A stretch of DNA of 38,762 nt from Perkinsus marinus ATCC 50983. Lineage: Eukaryota > Perkinsozoa > Perkinsida > Perkinsidae. Position 1 is the first letter of the stretch. Each line of letters opens with the position of its first letter. Shown here in pieces: positions 11,220 through 22,014 of the stretch. The translations under genes and the position numbers were made by a program. The DNA lies in the NCBI RefSeq assembly GCF_000006405.1, contig NW_003213327.1, positions 75,727-114,488 of the forward strand. The letters are read 5' to 3'. Under the pieces are notes generated by a model that was given only the letters and a program-made list of their open reading frames with translations, searched no databases and was not told where the DNA came from.

Positions 11220-14200
11220 CATCTCGGCGGCCAGCTCCCAAAGGCCACTGGCTTCCACGACTGCCCACCACCGGTGCCCCCGCATAATAGGTCGTAAGAG
11301 ATCAATAGCTGCTGATGTGGTAGCCTCGAGGACCACCGACTTAACTTCGCTCGAGAGGCTCAGTTTCCTGGCGATGATCTCACAGGTGTTACCGGCCCGT
11401 ACGGCCAAAGCGGCCGTAAGGGAGTCCCTCAGGCAGTACTGGGGGTCCAAGAAGGCATTACATAGCAGCTGGACCAGTACCTCCAACGAGCCCTCAGGGA
11501 CGTCACTAGTGGCCACGAGGTCCAGGACCGACCAGAGCTCCATAAATTTATGTGGTAACCGTTGGGCAGTTCTCGAGAACAATATGGCCTTCGTCGAGCT
11601 CGGCTGGTGACACTCATCGCAAGACTCATCTCTGGCCCTAGCCTCGACAACAGGACCCTTGAGGGCTTCAGGCAGGCGTCGGTAGCGAGCCTCCCAAGAC
11701 GCTGATGAACCAGTCTTACCCCAGAGAAGTTGGGCACATCGTCCTCGGGAAGCAACCTCACAAAGACCAGCACTCACACCGTTCCTCCCTGCACTTGAAG
11801 CCACTGCCTCTCGCTTGGTGGGGTCCGATAGCATAGTGGGAATCCATACGTCCTTGAAGGGGAGGGCCGACTGGAGGTAGGTAGAAGGGCGAGTTATGGT
11901 GGCCATGACCAACAAGGCAAGGACGATGACGTCATCACAGCGAAAGGCTGCCAAGGTCTGCGGCTCTTTGATAAGCTCTGCCAAGTTGAGAGGCAGCAGC
12001 ACACTAGGCTCCTCCGATGTTAGTGACTCCTCCACCAAAGTGTCCGCTATGTAAGCTACCAATTGCCATCCTCGGGACCACAGTTTCGTGTCCTTATCAG
12101 TAGCACCCAGACGGAGGAGCTCAACCAAGGCGTTAGCACATGCCGCATGGACCTCCCCCTCCCTACCAGCCAGGCGGGGCTGAATGAAGTCCAATATGGC
12201 GAGACTAGGCGTATCGAACTCCTCAATTGTCATCAGAGTGTGGTACTTGCTAGCAATAGAGACGGAGCCCTCCAGGACCAGGACGCAGGTCTCGCTCCAT
12301 TGCTTCTGAACAGAGTCCCTTGAATGGTGTACGATGAGACCCTCCGAAGACCCCCGGTTGGAACGGTCGTCCTCTTGTGAGCCGTTGAGGGTAGTGGCAG
12401 TAGTGCTCGCTGTGACCACCTCAGCGAGGGTATCGCACATGACTCCAACCGCAGAGGCGGCATGGACCTCCGGACATCCGCAAGCAGCATTGAGCATCGA
12501 GACCATGGTCCTTATAGCACAGTGCCTCACGGCCGGCCTCGGGTCCAATGATGCACTCTTGAACTTGGTGAGGAGATCGAACCAGAGGCGACCACTCTCT
12601 TGGGGATCGAAAGCGATAGGCTCAGCGTTGGCAGGATTGCCATCACCAGTACTGCTCCCAGTGCTGTAGTGACGACGACTGTGGTCAGAAACCCCGCCTC
12701 CTCTGCCACCGGACATGCGGCTCATCAACGCATCAGAGACGTTCCAGAGTAGACCCAAGGCCTTCAAGGAGGTATTGATGACACTGTTGGTGCTGAGACG
12801 TTGGAGGCCGTCAATGAGCAGGGCCAAGCTAGAGTTGGGCAGAACGTCTATGCATTCCATGACCAGCACTTCGAGTAAGGAGTAGACCGACAAGTGCAAC
12901 TGGTTCACCATCAACTGGCTCGATCGCTTACCGATCGATGAAGCTTGTGATGCTGCGACGACCGTGGGCACATCACAGAGATCACGGACGAGTTCACTGA
13001 GGCACACCCAACCTTCCGTGTCGAGCTTGGTGGCAACAGGAGAGTGTACCATGAGATCCTTAAGGATGGACACGACGGTCTCAGGGGCAGAGGTGGTGAA
13101 GGCCTTGAGGGGCTCAATAAGACCCTTAACGCAGCACCCTTGATGGGATATGTGCCCGACGAGGACCTTGCCGATGCAGACCGCGGCTTCCTCTGGATGA
13201 ATACTCGTCTCGAGGGCAGGAGTAACGATAGTAGTCAGGACCAAGTCCAGTCGCCTCGGCTCTGCTGATGTTAATGCCATTGCTAGCCTCTCTAGTGACC
13301 AACAAGTGTCTCTGTGGACCAGGGCATCTACCATGTCTACGAAGGACCCGTCCGCTTCCGGAGAGGTCGAGAAGAGCGAGTCCATTGACACGGCGAGCAT
13401 TTGGCACTCGAGACCACTATCAGAGTTCGCTGCACTCGACTGCTGTTCTGGGCTGATGAATCGAAGGCAGAGGGTCTCGAAGGTCTTCAGAGCCAGAGTC
13501 CAGCCCGGCACCGACAGCCTTTCACCACTTCTGTGGCAGATGTTGAGGAAGCCTTTAGCACATGTGGCGGTGTGACAGTCCAGCCTGAGTGCATCTTTAC
13601 GAGGGAGGGACTCCTTCGCCAAAGCCTCGAGGCAGCTGTCTCGACCACTGCTGAGCTGGGGGTATTTAGAACACTGTAGAAGTAACCGTTCAAGGGCACT
13701 GAGGACACTCTGGAGGAAGATGTCGAACGCTTCGTCGTCATCAGTCATCATAGTAGTTTCATCGCTCATCTGACTACTAGACTTAGGTAAGCGCACACTG
13801 AGCAGAAGACTGAGTGATGATAGTAGAGGAGCCCATGAACAGGCTAGCATATCGCGAGACTCGATGTGGTCCACCAAGAGGAGTATGGTATCAGCCGCCA
13901 ATGCCGCCCCAAAGGACGGGTTCACAGAGGAAGGAGGGTCCGAGTCGGCCAGGCAGTCGAGTAGGGACACCCGGCCCTCACCGGCAAAGACATGGGAAAC
14001 TCCCAGAGTGAGGAGGTCACTGCCAGTGGTGGGTGTGGACAGTTCAGCATCCTCGAGGAGAGTGGACATCTTCATCATCCTGCTGTCGGTGGTATCAAGA
14101 GGGGTTGGCACTGATGCAAACCATAGATGATGTAGCACATGACTGAGGCTGTTGACAAGCTCGACGAATCTATTGGACTTGGGGTCAGTCGGGAGGTCAC

Positions 14201-15712
14201 GGCGACCTGTTGGGGCGGCCGATGCTGGACTGCTGTCGCTGTCGTTCACAGTGGCATCCAACGGTGAGGAAGTGAACGCACTATCTGATGATGAGCCCAG
14301 GAAGAGGACAGTGAGGAAGCCATTGGAGGAGTCATCGGACTGTAATATCTTCTTGAAGGTCTCAAGAACAGCCGATCTGGCCCACAGTGGACGATCGTGT
14401 CGCAGCAGTAGTTGACGCAGCATCAACGGTACGAGGCCCCGAGCTGGTCCGTGGACCAATTTTTCCCCCGATGGCGAAGGGTCGCCACAGATCTCGCGGG
14501 CCAGTTGTGAGCAAAGAGGCGGGTATGAACAGAGTCGATAGACGATTCTCAATGCACGAATAAGAACCTGTTGGTGGCGCGTGGTCATTGTGGTATGTTG
14601 AGAAGCCTCGTCTTACTTTGAAATCATATTGGCAAACAGCAATAGTACTTTCCACTGTGGGGACGAGGACTTCTCGAGCGAGTTCTGTGAAGTCCGGTAA
14701 GGAAGCGAAAATGTCCGCTTGGGCAGCAAGGGCACCTTTTAAACAACGTGTGTAGGAAAACCATCGCCCTTGATTGCACATTGATAGTCTTTTGTAATGG
14801 TGATTCATGGACTCAACAAAACGCCTACTTTCGATAAGCTCTAGGGCGAGAGTTCGCGATATGGCCAACTCGCCCAACCATTTCCCTCTTGAGGCCCTCC
14901 CCATTGAAATAAGACACAGGTCGTGGACAAAGAGGAACAGTAGTCGTAGTGGACCTGATGACCAATATAAGCCCTTACCTGTAGTGTGCTGCTCTAGGGG
15001 CCGTAGTATTACCACTAGGGAGTCTATCGGGTACTGCCATTGCCTCTACCATTAACGACCCAGTATGGCCCTTGGTACGCCCACTACTGCGGCCCCCCAA
15101 GTTCTCGAAGGCCTCTTTAGACAAACTATGATAAGCCTTACCGGCTTCATCAACAAGGAAATCAGCGACTTGCCGTAGACACGCAACGGCAGTGTGCCGA
15201 ACAAGACTTGAATCACTACCGAGTAAAATAACACAGGACGATAGCAATCGTTCCATTAGGAGCTCAGAGCTTGTCAATAAAGGAGCAAAGGGAGGTGTTA
15301 ACAGCAATAGGATAGTTTGCAGTGCTTTCACTTGAACGGTTGGGTCAGTGTCATTGGCTCGATCGTGCAAATACGTCACCACAGTGGCGAGGCGTTTAGT
15401 AGTGTTCACAAGTTGCCCCATAATGAGCCTTTGAATGCAGCCAAGACAGGGGAGGATCAATCGCGAGTTGTGGGTTTCCGAAGCCACTATCACCACTGCG
15501 AGGACTTCCTCTACAGGGACTTCATCACTCGCGATCAACTTAGCGATCACTCGTTCTGAATGCTCCTTAATCTGACTGTATTTCTTTCGAGATTCGACAC
15601 ATATAATGCGAAGTTCAGCCTCAATGTCACGGACCACACTCTCCCTCGGCGATGAAGACGATGTTGCCTCAGGATGGGCAGGCGAACTAGATGATGATGA
15701 TGATGGTGCCAT
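11220..15712 (-). CDS. MON2: MON2 homologue (BIG-like Golgi/endosome trafficking scaffold), C-terminus lost in gap
   Basis: Exons are 15712-15013, 14954-14829, 14735-14617 and 14567 to the gap, with introns of 58, 93 and 49 nt and phases 1, 1 and 0. At least 1431 residues are visible; the family is usually 1,600-1,700. The start is the first ATG, followed by a Ser-rich leader, then a DCB domain (VVRDIEAELRIICVESRKKY, later LPCLGCIQRLIMGQ and VQVKALQTILLLLT). Across the first two introns come FVHDLCLIS and ISRTLALELIES, joined to LPDFTELAREVLVP, which match the MON2 HUS region only if the introns are removed. The C-terminal MON2 block LTKFKSASLDPRPAVRHCA with LGLLWNVSDAL is in exon 4. There is no Sec7 domain, as expected for MON2. 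It would act at trans-Golgi and endosomal membranes (family knowledge). Confidence 0.9.
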
Positions 15713-15904
15713 CCAAAAAGAGACGAGACGCCAAAAAAACGGGCAAGCGAGAATCTACTACAGCGGAGCGAAGCGTTTCACGTTGTGAAGTTTTCAACAG
15801 CGGTGTTTTTAATAGGGGGAAGAAAACTCAAAGCAGATACGCCTTTGAAGCGATCGCACAGGCGTTCAAATATACCCATACAGTTGTAGAATGGGAATAG
15901 ATAA

Positions 15905-16828
15905 TCATGTGGTGATAGGCAGAAATTTATCCTCCTCCAAAGCATCTAGGCGATCGCGTTCGATCTTCTCTCGAATGCGCTCCTCCATTTCGCGTGATGT
16001 GAACGCTGGTCGAAATTGGGTCAGCTGAACGAGTTCATGTGGGTACTGTTGCACACGACCGTTGAGATCATACATTCTTAACACGAACGTCTCGTTCAGG
16101 GTAGGTCAGATTGGCCTCTTCCTCGCATCGTTTGAAGGCCTAAGCAGTTGTCACCACCACAAAGATGAGAGCTCCTACCGCCATAATGCTCGAGTGACAT
16201 TCCTGTATCGGTTTCTCCGGTACGAATACGTCCAGAATTTCATTACAACGACTGAAAAACGAAGCTCAGTGAGAAGGTCTACCGTACTCACCGTATGCTT
16301 TGGTTCAATGCTTGATAGAAGGAGAGTAGACCAGAATTACTCGGACGATCCGCTGAATACTAAAAGGACCACTAGACACCAACGCGGCAATGACCAAACC
16401 CACGAATAGACATGTTTGATTTATAGTTCGCCATGTCCCTCTTATTTGACGTAGGTCACCTCTCTGAGAAGACCAACAACTGCTATCACCACCACCATGG
16501 GCATCCTTTACCGAGATCAGGCCCGCATCTTTAGGCGATCTAGCATCCTCCTGAACCTCTGGATACCTCACTGGTGGCTTCATAAAGCTGCCTCCTACCA
16601 CCATTACCAGCAATTACATCTACTACTATAACTACTACCACCAACGGACATACACCACGCCACAACACAACAGCCAACCCCTAGGGTAAGTGACATCATG
16701 CTATCATGCAAAACCTAACCCGAGTGGTGGACAGGTTGTGTATCCTCCCAACGCGCTCTTTGGTCCATGAGGGCAAACTGTGCAGCCGCCAGACGAACCA
16801 CGCTCGCCCTCCTAAGACGATAAGACAT
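15905..16828 (-). CDS. about 195-aa protein with mitochondrial-type presequence, 7 exons
   Basis: Predicted exons: 16828-16720, 16594-16512, 16463-16404, 16359-16292, 16251-16179, 16139-16089 (or to 16074) and 16045-15905. Introns are 125, 48, 44, 40, 39 and 43 (or 28) nt. Phases agree. The start at 16828 gives a basic, Ala/Leu-rich leader (MSYRLRRASVVRLAAAQFAL), a classic mitochondrial targeting look. An open frame continues upstream without another ATG. The middle reads LLSFYQALNQSIRRCNEIL and VFVPEKPIQECHSS, then AFKRCEEEANLTYPERD. The C-terminus is charged and helical (SREMEERIREKIERDR). I do not recognise the family. The junction near 16046-16088 is ambiguous because both flanking frames stay protein-like into it. 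The stop lies about 190 bp before the MON2 start, on the same strand. Confidence 0.55.
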
Positions 16829-16937
16829 CGACTTCACTACCGTCAAAGTCGTAGTGTGAAAATACGCATCATCAACTATATTGTCGAGGAACTCGCAATT
16901 CCCTAGTTCGTAGCACAGCTGATTAACAGGGACAGGG

Positions 16938-17085
16938 GTCACCTCCTATGTTGGTGACAACATGAAAATTCTGGAGAAATTTTGGGAAATTCTGGTTGAT
17001 TCCTGTACATTTCTACCCTACTTAGTATACAAACTCCTATAATTAGTGAGGAAACTCCTAGGGCCAGCTGAGGGAAGCGAACACT
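16938..17085 (+). repeat. dispersed repeat, copy B
   Basis: About 148 bp, homologous to copies at 2461-2599 (same strand) and 32345-32507 (opposite strand). It is closest to the latter, sharing long blocks such as GAGAAATTTTGGGAAATTCT and GTATACAAACTCCTAT. It lies just upstream of the minus-strand gene starting at 16828. The stretch 17086-17335 beyond it shows nothing I can support. Confidence 0.8.
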
Positions 17086-17335
17086 GCTTATAAGTGCCAT
17101 TGATTTAAGTGGATACAGTACCCTCACAGACGTATGTACATTTACACGACTACAGACAGCAGACACCATAGTGCAGCATACAGAAGTTACCCACCGTCCG
17201 CATATTCCTAATCGAGTCATCGCGCGGCAACCGAGATCTAACATGGCTGAACTATGATCTAGCGTATTCAAGTCAAGCAATGGAAGGACAATACAGTTCT
17301 GCCCAGGTATTAAAGTGAATAGACATTACTGCCCA

Positions 17336-17675
17336 TCAACGATGCATCCAATGCCTACAGTTCGTATGTTGATCTGCATTCCCTATCAAAGCGATAATCA
17401 TCGGCTTGGTAGTCCATCCGAGAGTGTATGATACCGTCATCGATCGCCGGCCGATCACCATACTGCCATGCCACGTTGGTCCTAAAGGGCCACCACCATC
17501 ACCATCGGCAAATCCCCACTAACACGGAAGAAACTGAATCTCCATAGGGTACCCCACTAGTGATACAACTGATGACCGTCGATTTACCTCGGGTAAAAAC
17601 GCCCGATTCAACCTGTTGATGCAGCGACAATTCAACTGCGTCACTACCACATAAAAGTGAGCGTATCAATAACAT
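17336..17675 (-). CDS. small 101-aa protein, 2 exons
   Basis: Exons are 17675-17553 (41 codons exactly) and 17518-17336 (61 codons with stop), joined in phase 0 by a 34-nt GT-AG intron. It reads MLLIRSLLCGSDAVELSL at the start, FTRGKSTVISCITSG before the intron and WGFADGDGGGPLGPTW after it. The leader is hydrophobic and basic and could be a short signal or a mitochondrial sequence. Other frames in the second exon are also open, so the C-terminal half is less sure. No family recognised. The ATG is only 41 bp beyond the DeSI stop on the same strand. Confidence 0.5.
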
Positions 17676-17716
17676 CTACGACTTGGTCATAGTGTCACTG
17701 GGAGTTCCACAGCAAC

Positions 17717-18526
17717 TCACATGCGTCTTAGAGCTGCATCCCACATTTGCCTCCACTCCCGAAGCATGATCTCCTCCTCATTCACAGTGGATATAGTAAC
17801 CCTCTCAGGAGGGGCCTCCATATCGATCAAGCCTACCATCACAGATGCCCAAAGGCCCCCCAACACATACACGCCCAAGTACCCCGCATCCACTGGTCCG
17901 CAAGGCTAGCTAGAGTTACCACTTTCTGTGGCAGTAGGCAACCTACACAATCCATTCCTGTATTCTGAGATACTCTCACCTTGGTGCGGTATGAGCTTCC
18001 TCAAAAAAACGTCACAAAAATGAGTACAATTCCTATGGAGCAGATCGTAGGAAGAACCAGGCCAGTCGCCCTTCAACTCTTCCAGTATTTGAATGACCTC
18101 AGTGACTGGTAATCGACAACGCTCCACTGGCAGACACTCTCGATAGGTCCCGATGGAGCCTACCAGAATGGAGCATCCGAACTACGGCTCAACCTGGCTC
18201 ACTAGAGGTCGGTGGGACAGCAAATACACCACATCCATACTGACAGTAACCATAACTCCATTCAACGCCATATACCTACGCCCAACGACAACAAGGTCAA
18301 TAAAAACAACAGGTCACCTCCTCTGGAGACATACCACACCATCATTACTTCCACTGCTGCATGAAAAGCTCCACCAACACCCACTACCTCCGACAACACC
18401 GTATTCACTGATGGAGCCGTCAAATCGTAACTGTGACGCCCCCATAACCCCAAGGCCGCCCTTCACCTACAGATGAATCGTTACTGGCGTTCCCAATGTA
18501 GACATAGAGCACTGATGCACAGGCAT
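17717..18526 (-). CDS. DeSI/PPPDE-family thiol isopeptidase
   Basis: Exons are 18526-18471, 18430-18349, 18275-18203, 18159-17980, 17942-17883 and 17832-17717. Introns are 40, 73, 43, 37 and 50 nt with consistent phases, giving 188 aa. The PPPDE fold is legible in order: the first strand HLYDLT (18-23), the catalytic His in GAFHAAVEV (His42), then VYGVEWSYGYC (47-57), the Y.E.L.V strand and helix TEVIQILEEL (90-99), and YDLLHRNCTHFCD with catalytic Cys115. The His-Cys dyad is therefore intact. Family members are papain-like proteases described as deSUMOylating or deubiquitinating enzymes, and some act as S-depalmitoylases. The tail after residue 150 (LIDMEAPPERVTIS and onward) is short and acidic. 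The first ATG after an in-frame stop was chosen as start. Neighbouring genes lie 41 and 90 bp away on the same strand. Confidence 0.88.
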
Positions 18527-18616
18527 CGCCACAGATGAGTACTCCAACTCAATAACTTCTCTGGTGACACTAATTTTGAAACTCGCTTGACACAGTATAA
18601 ATGAAACCGTCCACCG

Positions 18617-20000
18617 CTACCCTCCCCCTCCACTGCCTTGGCTACCGTTCTGCTCTCGAGCCAAGAAGCGATCAATAGTGCCAGTAATGCTACCCAGGTC
18701 GTTACGCACCTTCACCAGGGCGTCCATCGAATGGCTCTCGTGGGCCAACTGAGGACCACCTCTGGCAGATATCAACACCATATTATCGCTTACCCTAGTG
18801 CTATAATGGTGCTCCTGCTTGGTCAGCAATGCGAATAGGCGGCGAGCTTGGTAGGTCAGAACGAAGACACAATGGTTCCTACCAAGGACGGTGGTCTGAA
18901 GAGAGCCAACCATTGAGACACCACCTAACGTTATCATCGATAGGCTTCTTCAACTTGGCCGAGGTGAGGAGGTAGTGGCTGATGGCCTCAACTGTATGCA
19001 TCACTGTTTTAGCCTTAGACATTATATCCGACGGATGCGGTGTTGATGGATCACCTAATATTATGTCGCGCGCCACGAAATTCCCCTCTGGTAGTACTCA
19101 GTTTCCCCACCAACAGAGTAGGCATCCTTTTGACATACTGTTTCCCAAGTCCACACTGACAAGCTTCTCGTCCACGGCGACTACCGTACCATAATGCAGT
19201 CTATTCTCACTTCGTGGTATATAACTATCTCCCCCGGCTGAGACATGCAGAAAAAATTGAAGGTGTAAAAGTTGCATAAACTGCACGTCTGGATGAGCCC
19301 GTCCACCTCCCTACAGTGAACTTAGATTTCCAATCCATCATCATCATCTCCTTGTCCTCCCTCTCAGCCTCCTTCCCCGGTAGCTTATCCGTGTGATTAT
19401 GGCCAATCGTAGAGCTGCCACGACCCACTGACAACCGCCGTCCGCCATCCTCAGGGTTGTCGAAGAGCTGTGCAGGTCAAAACTTTCCTTACCATGCGAA
19501 AGGGCACCTACCAGAGACATCGAGAGTTGGTCGTGGTTACTGTGGCCTTCATCAGAGGTGTCCGGGGTATGCTTGGCCGCCTTGGCCGAGGGTGGACCAC
19601 CCAAGAGGGTCTTGCACTTGGTCTAAGGATCGAACCCAATCTCCATATAGGCATATTCCAACACCTTACCACAGACTCTCTACGACGCTTGGCTGTCGAT
19701 CGTATAGGAGGTGTCCCCTCGTTCGCCCCACTATGGCCATTACGAACCAAAGCCGCCTAAGGCAAGACCCCTTCTTATTTAATGGTACCGTAAACCGGTG
19801 AAGACCTTCTCGATCAGCCGATACCCCCGTTACCTGTGCAGAGGCCTGTGATATCCTTTCCTGATCATCTCTGGACAAGGCTATGGTCCTCGACCCAGCA
19901 CTAGGGTCATACCCACCATTGGGACCTACGACCCATCATCAACCCATCAGGAAGAGGGGGACCTACCTAGTGAAGGCACAGCTGCTTGCGTGGCGGCCAT
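18617..20000 (-). CDS. unrecognised 357-aa protein, 8 exons
   Basis: Predicted exons: 20000-19967, 19925-19684, 19622-19512, 19467-19315, 19280-19139, 19087-18930, 18895-18794 and 18748-18617. Introns are 41, 61, 44, 34, 51, 34 and 45 nt. All phases agree and total 358 codons. The N-terminus is MAATQAAVPSL. Exon 2 includes DDQERISQASAQVTG and RRLWFVMAIVGRTRGHLLYD. Later parts include an acidic Lys/Glu stretch, GTVVAVDEKLVSVDLGN, a helical segment SKAKTVMHTVEAISHYLL and a Gly-rich end. I recognise no family. Two points are soft: the donor of intron 2 (GTAGAG chosen over an out-of-frame GTAAGG), and the acceptor of intron 5, where a second in-frame acceptor 33 nt on would put a dispersed motif copy inside the intron. 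Confidence 0.6.
19069..19082 (-). other. GTGGCGCG motif copy 3
   Basis: Exact AATTTCGTGGCGCG on the minus strand. It lies just after the chosen acceptor (19088) in the 357-aa gene, or inside its intron if the alternative in-frame acceptor at about 19055 is used. Confidence 0.45.
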
Positions 20001-20206
20001 GGGCGTGCCGACACTCTTCCGTCGTAGATTAATCCGAGCTTTCATTGGAGGGGCAATCAAACTGATCACGATCCAATTACCTTCTACATAGCATCTCCGT
20101 CCTGCACACGCGTATTCAAATATGCTCTCGGGCGCGCGCGTAGTTTTGTGGCGAGTGAGGGTCTAAATCAGCTGACATTGTAGAGTTGACAACAAAGTTT
20201 TACAGT
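20001..20206. promoter_or_regulatory. divergent promoter between the 357-aa gene and RPN12
   Basis: This 206-bp interval separates two ATGs pointing away from each other. It contains GCGCGCGTAGTTTTGTGGCG (20133-20152), a motif copy closely matching the one 5' of the gene at 1809. A pyrimidine-rich AG (TTTTACAG) sits one base before the RPN12 ATG and could be a 5' UTR intron or a spliced-leader acceptor, since perkinsozoans and dinoflagellates trans-splice. Promoter role is inferred from position. Confidence 0.5.
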
Positions 20207-21583
20207 ATGGCTGCTGCTGTTGCCATAGACAAAGCGGAGGTAGTCGACTCGGTCCTCGCTCTGCTGCTATCCTCAAGGATCCTGCCTTAGATAGCGATGT
20301 TGGCCCTTGGGTTCACGCCTACCGACGAGATCGTTAAGGCCCGAGACCAACTTGGGATAAAGACCCAAGGTAGTGGTAGTAGTAGTAATAGGGTAGTAAG
20401 CATATCTCAGATGAGTTTATGAAGTGGGCTAGAGGGACCTTGGAGGCTGCTGCTGTTGATGCTCTGAAGGTTGGGGATTTGGGAGGTAGGACACTGGGTA
20501 CGGCTACTAACAAGTATTTCATCGTACCATTACCTTTCTCTTTGTATACCACACTTCTGCCAGAAATACTCAGAGTTGCCTCTCTGACCGACTCTGTCTG
20601 TCGAATACCTTCCTTCTCTGCACTTAGCGTTTGAGAGGAGAGTAACCCAACTCCGCCGATATTATTTCGAGAATCCAGACAGTCACACTGCCTCCCCCAA
20701 CACGGCCACCATCATGGGCCTCTACCTCCTATTCCTATTGGTACTACTGCTACTACTACCATCATGCACACAATCATCATGCCTCAGAGTGCTGACCGTA
20801 CTGGGGAGTTCCACACCGAGCTGGAGCAGTTGCCTGAGGCCCTCACCAAGACCCCTCAGTGCCAGCTACCAGTACCACGCCCTTCGCTGAGGGAGGCTGC
20901 GCACCTTGGTGTCTGTTAGGTTGCTGTCGAGAGGTGCATCATGGAGGGTAACGGTACCAAGCTGAAGGCTTGTGTGTCACAGGCGGCCAAGGATCTGCCT
21001 CATTCAGAGCTCTTACTGCAGAGTGTGGTAAACCAGGTTCGGTAATAACTGTGTCCATCGCGATGGTAGTCTTTGTGATAGTAGTCCTACGTTCAGGATT
21101 AAAATTGCCTCTTCCTTGGAGAGAGCCTACACGTCGCTGAACTCGAAGACGGCTTGTAGGATGCTGCTGATGGACCCCAAGGATAGGAAGTCGCTGGAGC
21201 TGTTCGCCAAGGCTGAGAATGACAGGAAGGCTGCTGATGAGGGTAGTGGTGGGGCAGGGTTCTGTTGGACTATGCTTTGCCTCAGCCAACTTATCAACAC
21301 TGGAATTGGAGGATCCATCGACTCCAGCTCAAGCTAGACTGAGGAACAGGCTGAGTACTCGTTGGGTTGTAGAGGGTGACAGGTAATTGAGAGGACGATG
21401 TGGCGATGGTGTGGTATGGTAATTATTCAGACTTGTTTTCAAGAAGATACGTGATGATGCCTCAGCCATGCCTGCATTGGACCTGATATCCAATATGATA
21501 GGTAGGACTGGTTGCCGTTACTAAGGCTGAATGTTCCCCTCTTCCCTACAGGTTATGCCACGGACCTAGAGCGTATCGTGTAG
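20207..21583 (+). CDS. RPN12: 26S proteasome lid subunit RPN12 (PSMD8)
   Basis: Ten exons: 20207-20239, 20291-20369, 20411-20485, 20628-20740, 20788-20871, 20920-21041, 21097-21242, 21286-21382, 21431-21501, 21552-21583. They give 284 codons (283 aa), near the yeast length. Introns are 41-55 nt except the third, at 142 nt. Landmarks in family order: LALGFTPT, FERRVTQLRRYYF, YLLFLL followed across an intron by SADRTGEFHTELEQLP (101-116), VERCIMEGNG, the PCI-type region with SSLERAYTSLN, and the diagnostic end GYATDLERIV. The EFHTEL block and the YA..LE.IV end are hallmarks of this subunit, which helps assemble the regulatory particle. The N-terminus is short compared with animals. Divergently transcribed from the 357-aa gene. 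Confidence 0.93.
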
Positions 21584-21849
21584 GGTAGTATACTGTGCAT
21601 CGTCGTCGTCGTTGGTGGTGGTATTGACTGTTTCCACTATGTTACTGTTGTATTCATGACGTTAATGGAGAGGAGATGTTGGGGTTCACTATTCTTCTCT
21701 TTGTAGTGGCTGTAGACTGTATGGAGGGATGCCCACTTATGTGTATTACNNNNNNNNNNNNNNNNNNNNNNNNNNNNNNNNNNNNNNNNNNNNNNNNNNN
21801 NNNNNNNNNNNNNNNNNNNNNNNNNNNNNNNNNNNNNNNNNNNNNNNNN
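21584..21849. other. intergenic stretch with assembly gap 21750-21849
   Basis: 21584-21749 follows the RPN12 stop and shows no clear feature. 21750-21849 is exactly 100 N, so its true length is unknown. The 5' end of gene A may lie inside or near it. Confidence 0.9.
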
Positions 21850-22014
21850 TGTTCCTATCATCGTGGCCCTGTCCAGCCCCCCCTCCATCCTCGTGGTCTC
21901 AACTAGACTCACACTCTCCACTGTTCTAGAGGGATATTTCTAGAGTTTGAGTTGTCAATACTCAGTAGTAGGGGATCGACGCCATGGACAAACGAGCAGT
22001 TAGATTGTACCCTC

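Noticed and set aside
10118-11305. Single protein reading through the N gap
   Set aside because: The N count is a placeholder, so frame continuity across it has no meaning.
16360-16403. Transmembrane helix encoded in this stretch (VGLVIAALVSSG)
   Set aside because: Keeping it leads to a stop shortly after and breaks the following exons. Removing it as a 44-nt GT-AG intron keeps the frame across four more exons. A real but different isoform cannot be excluded.
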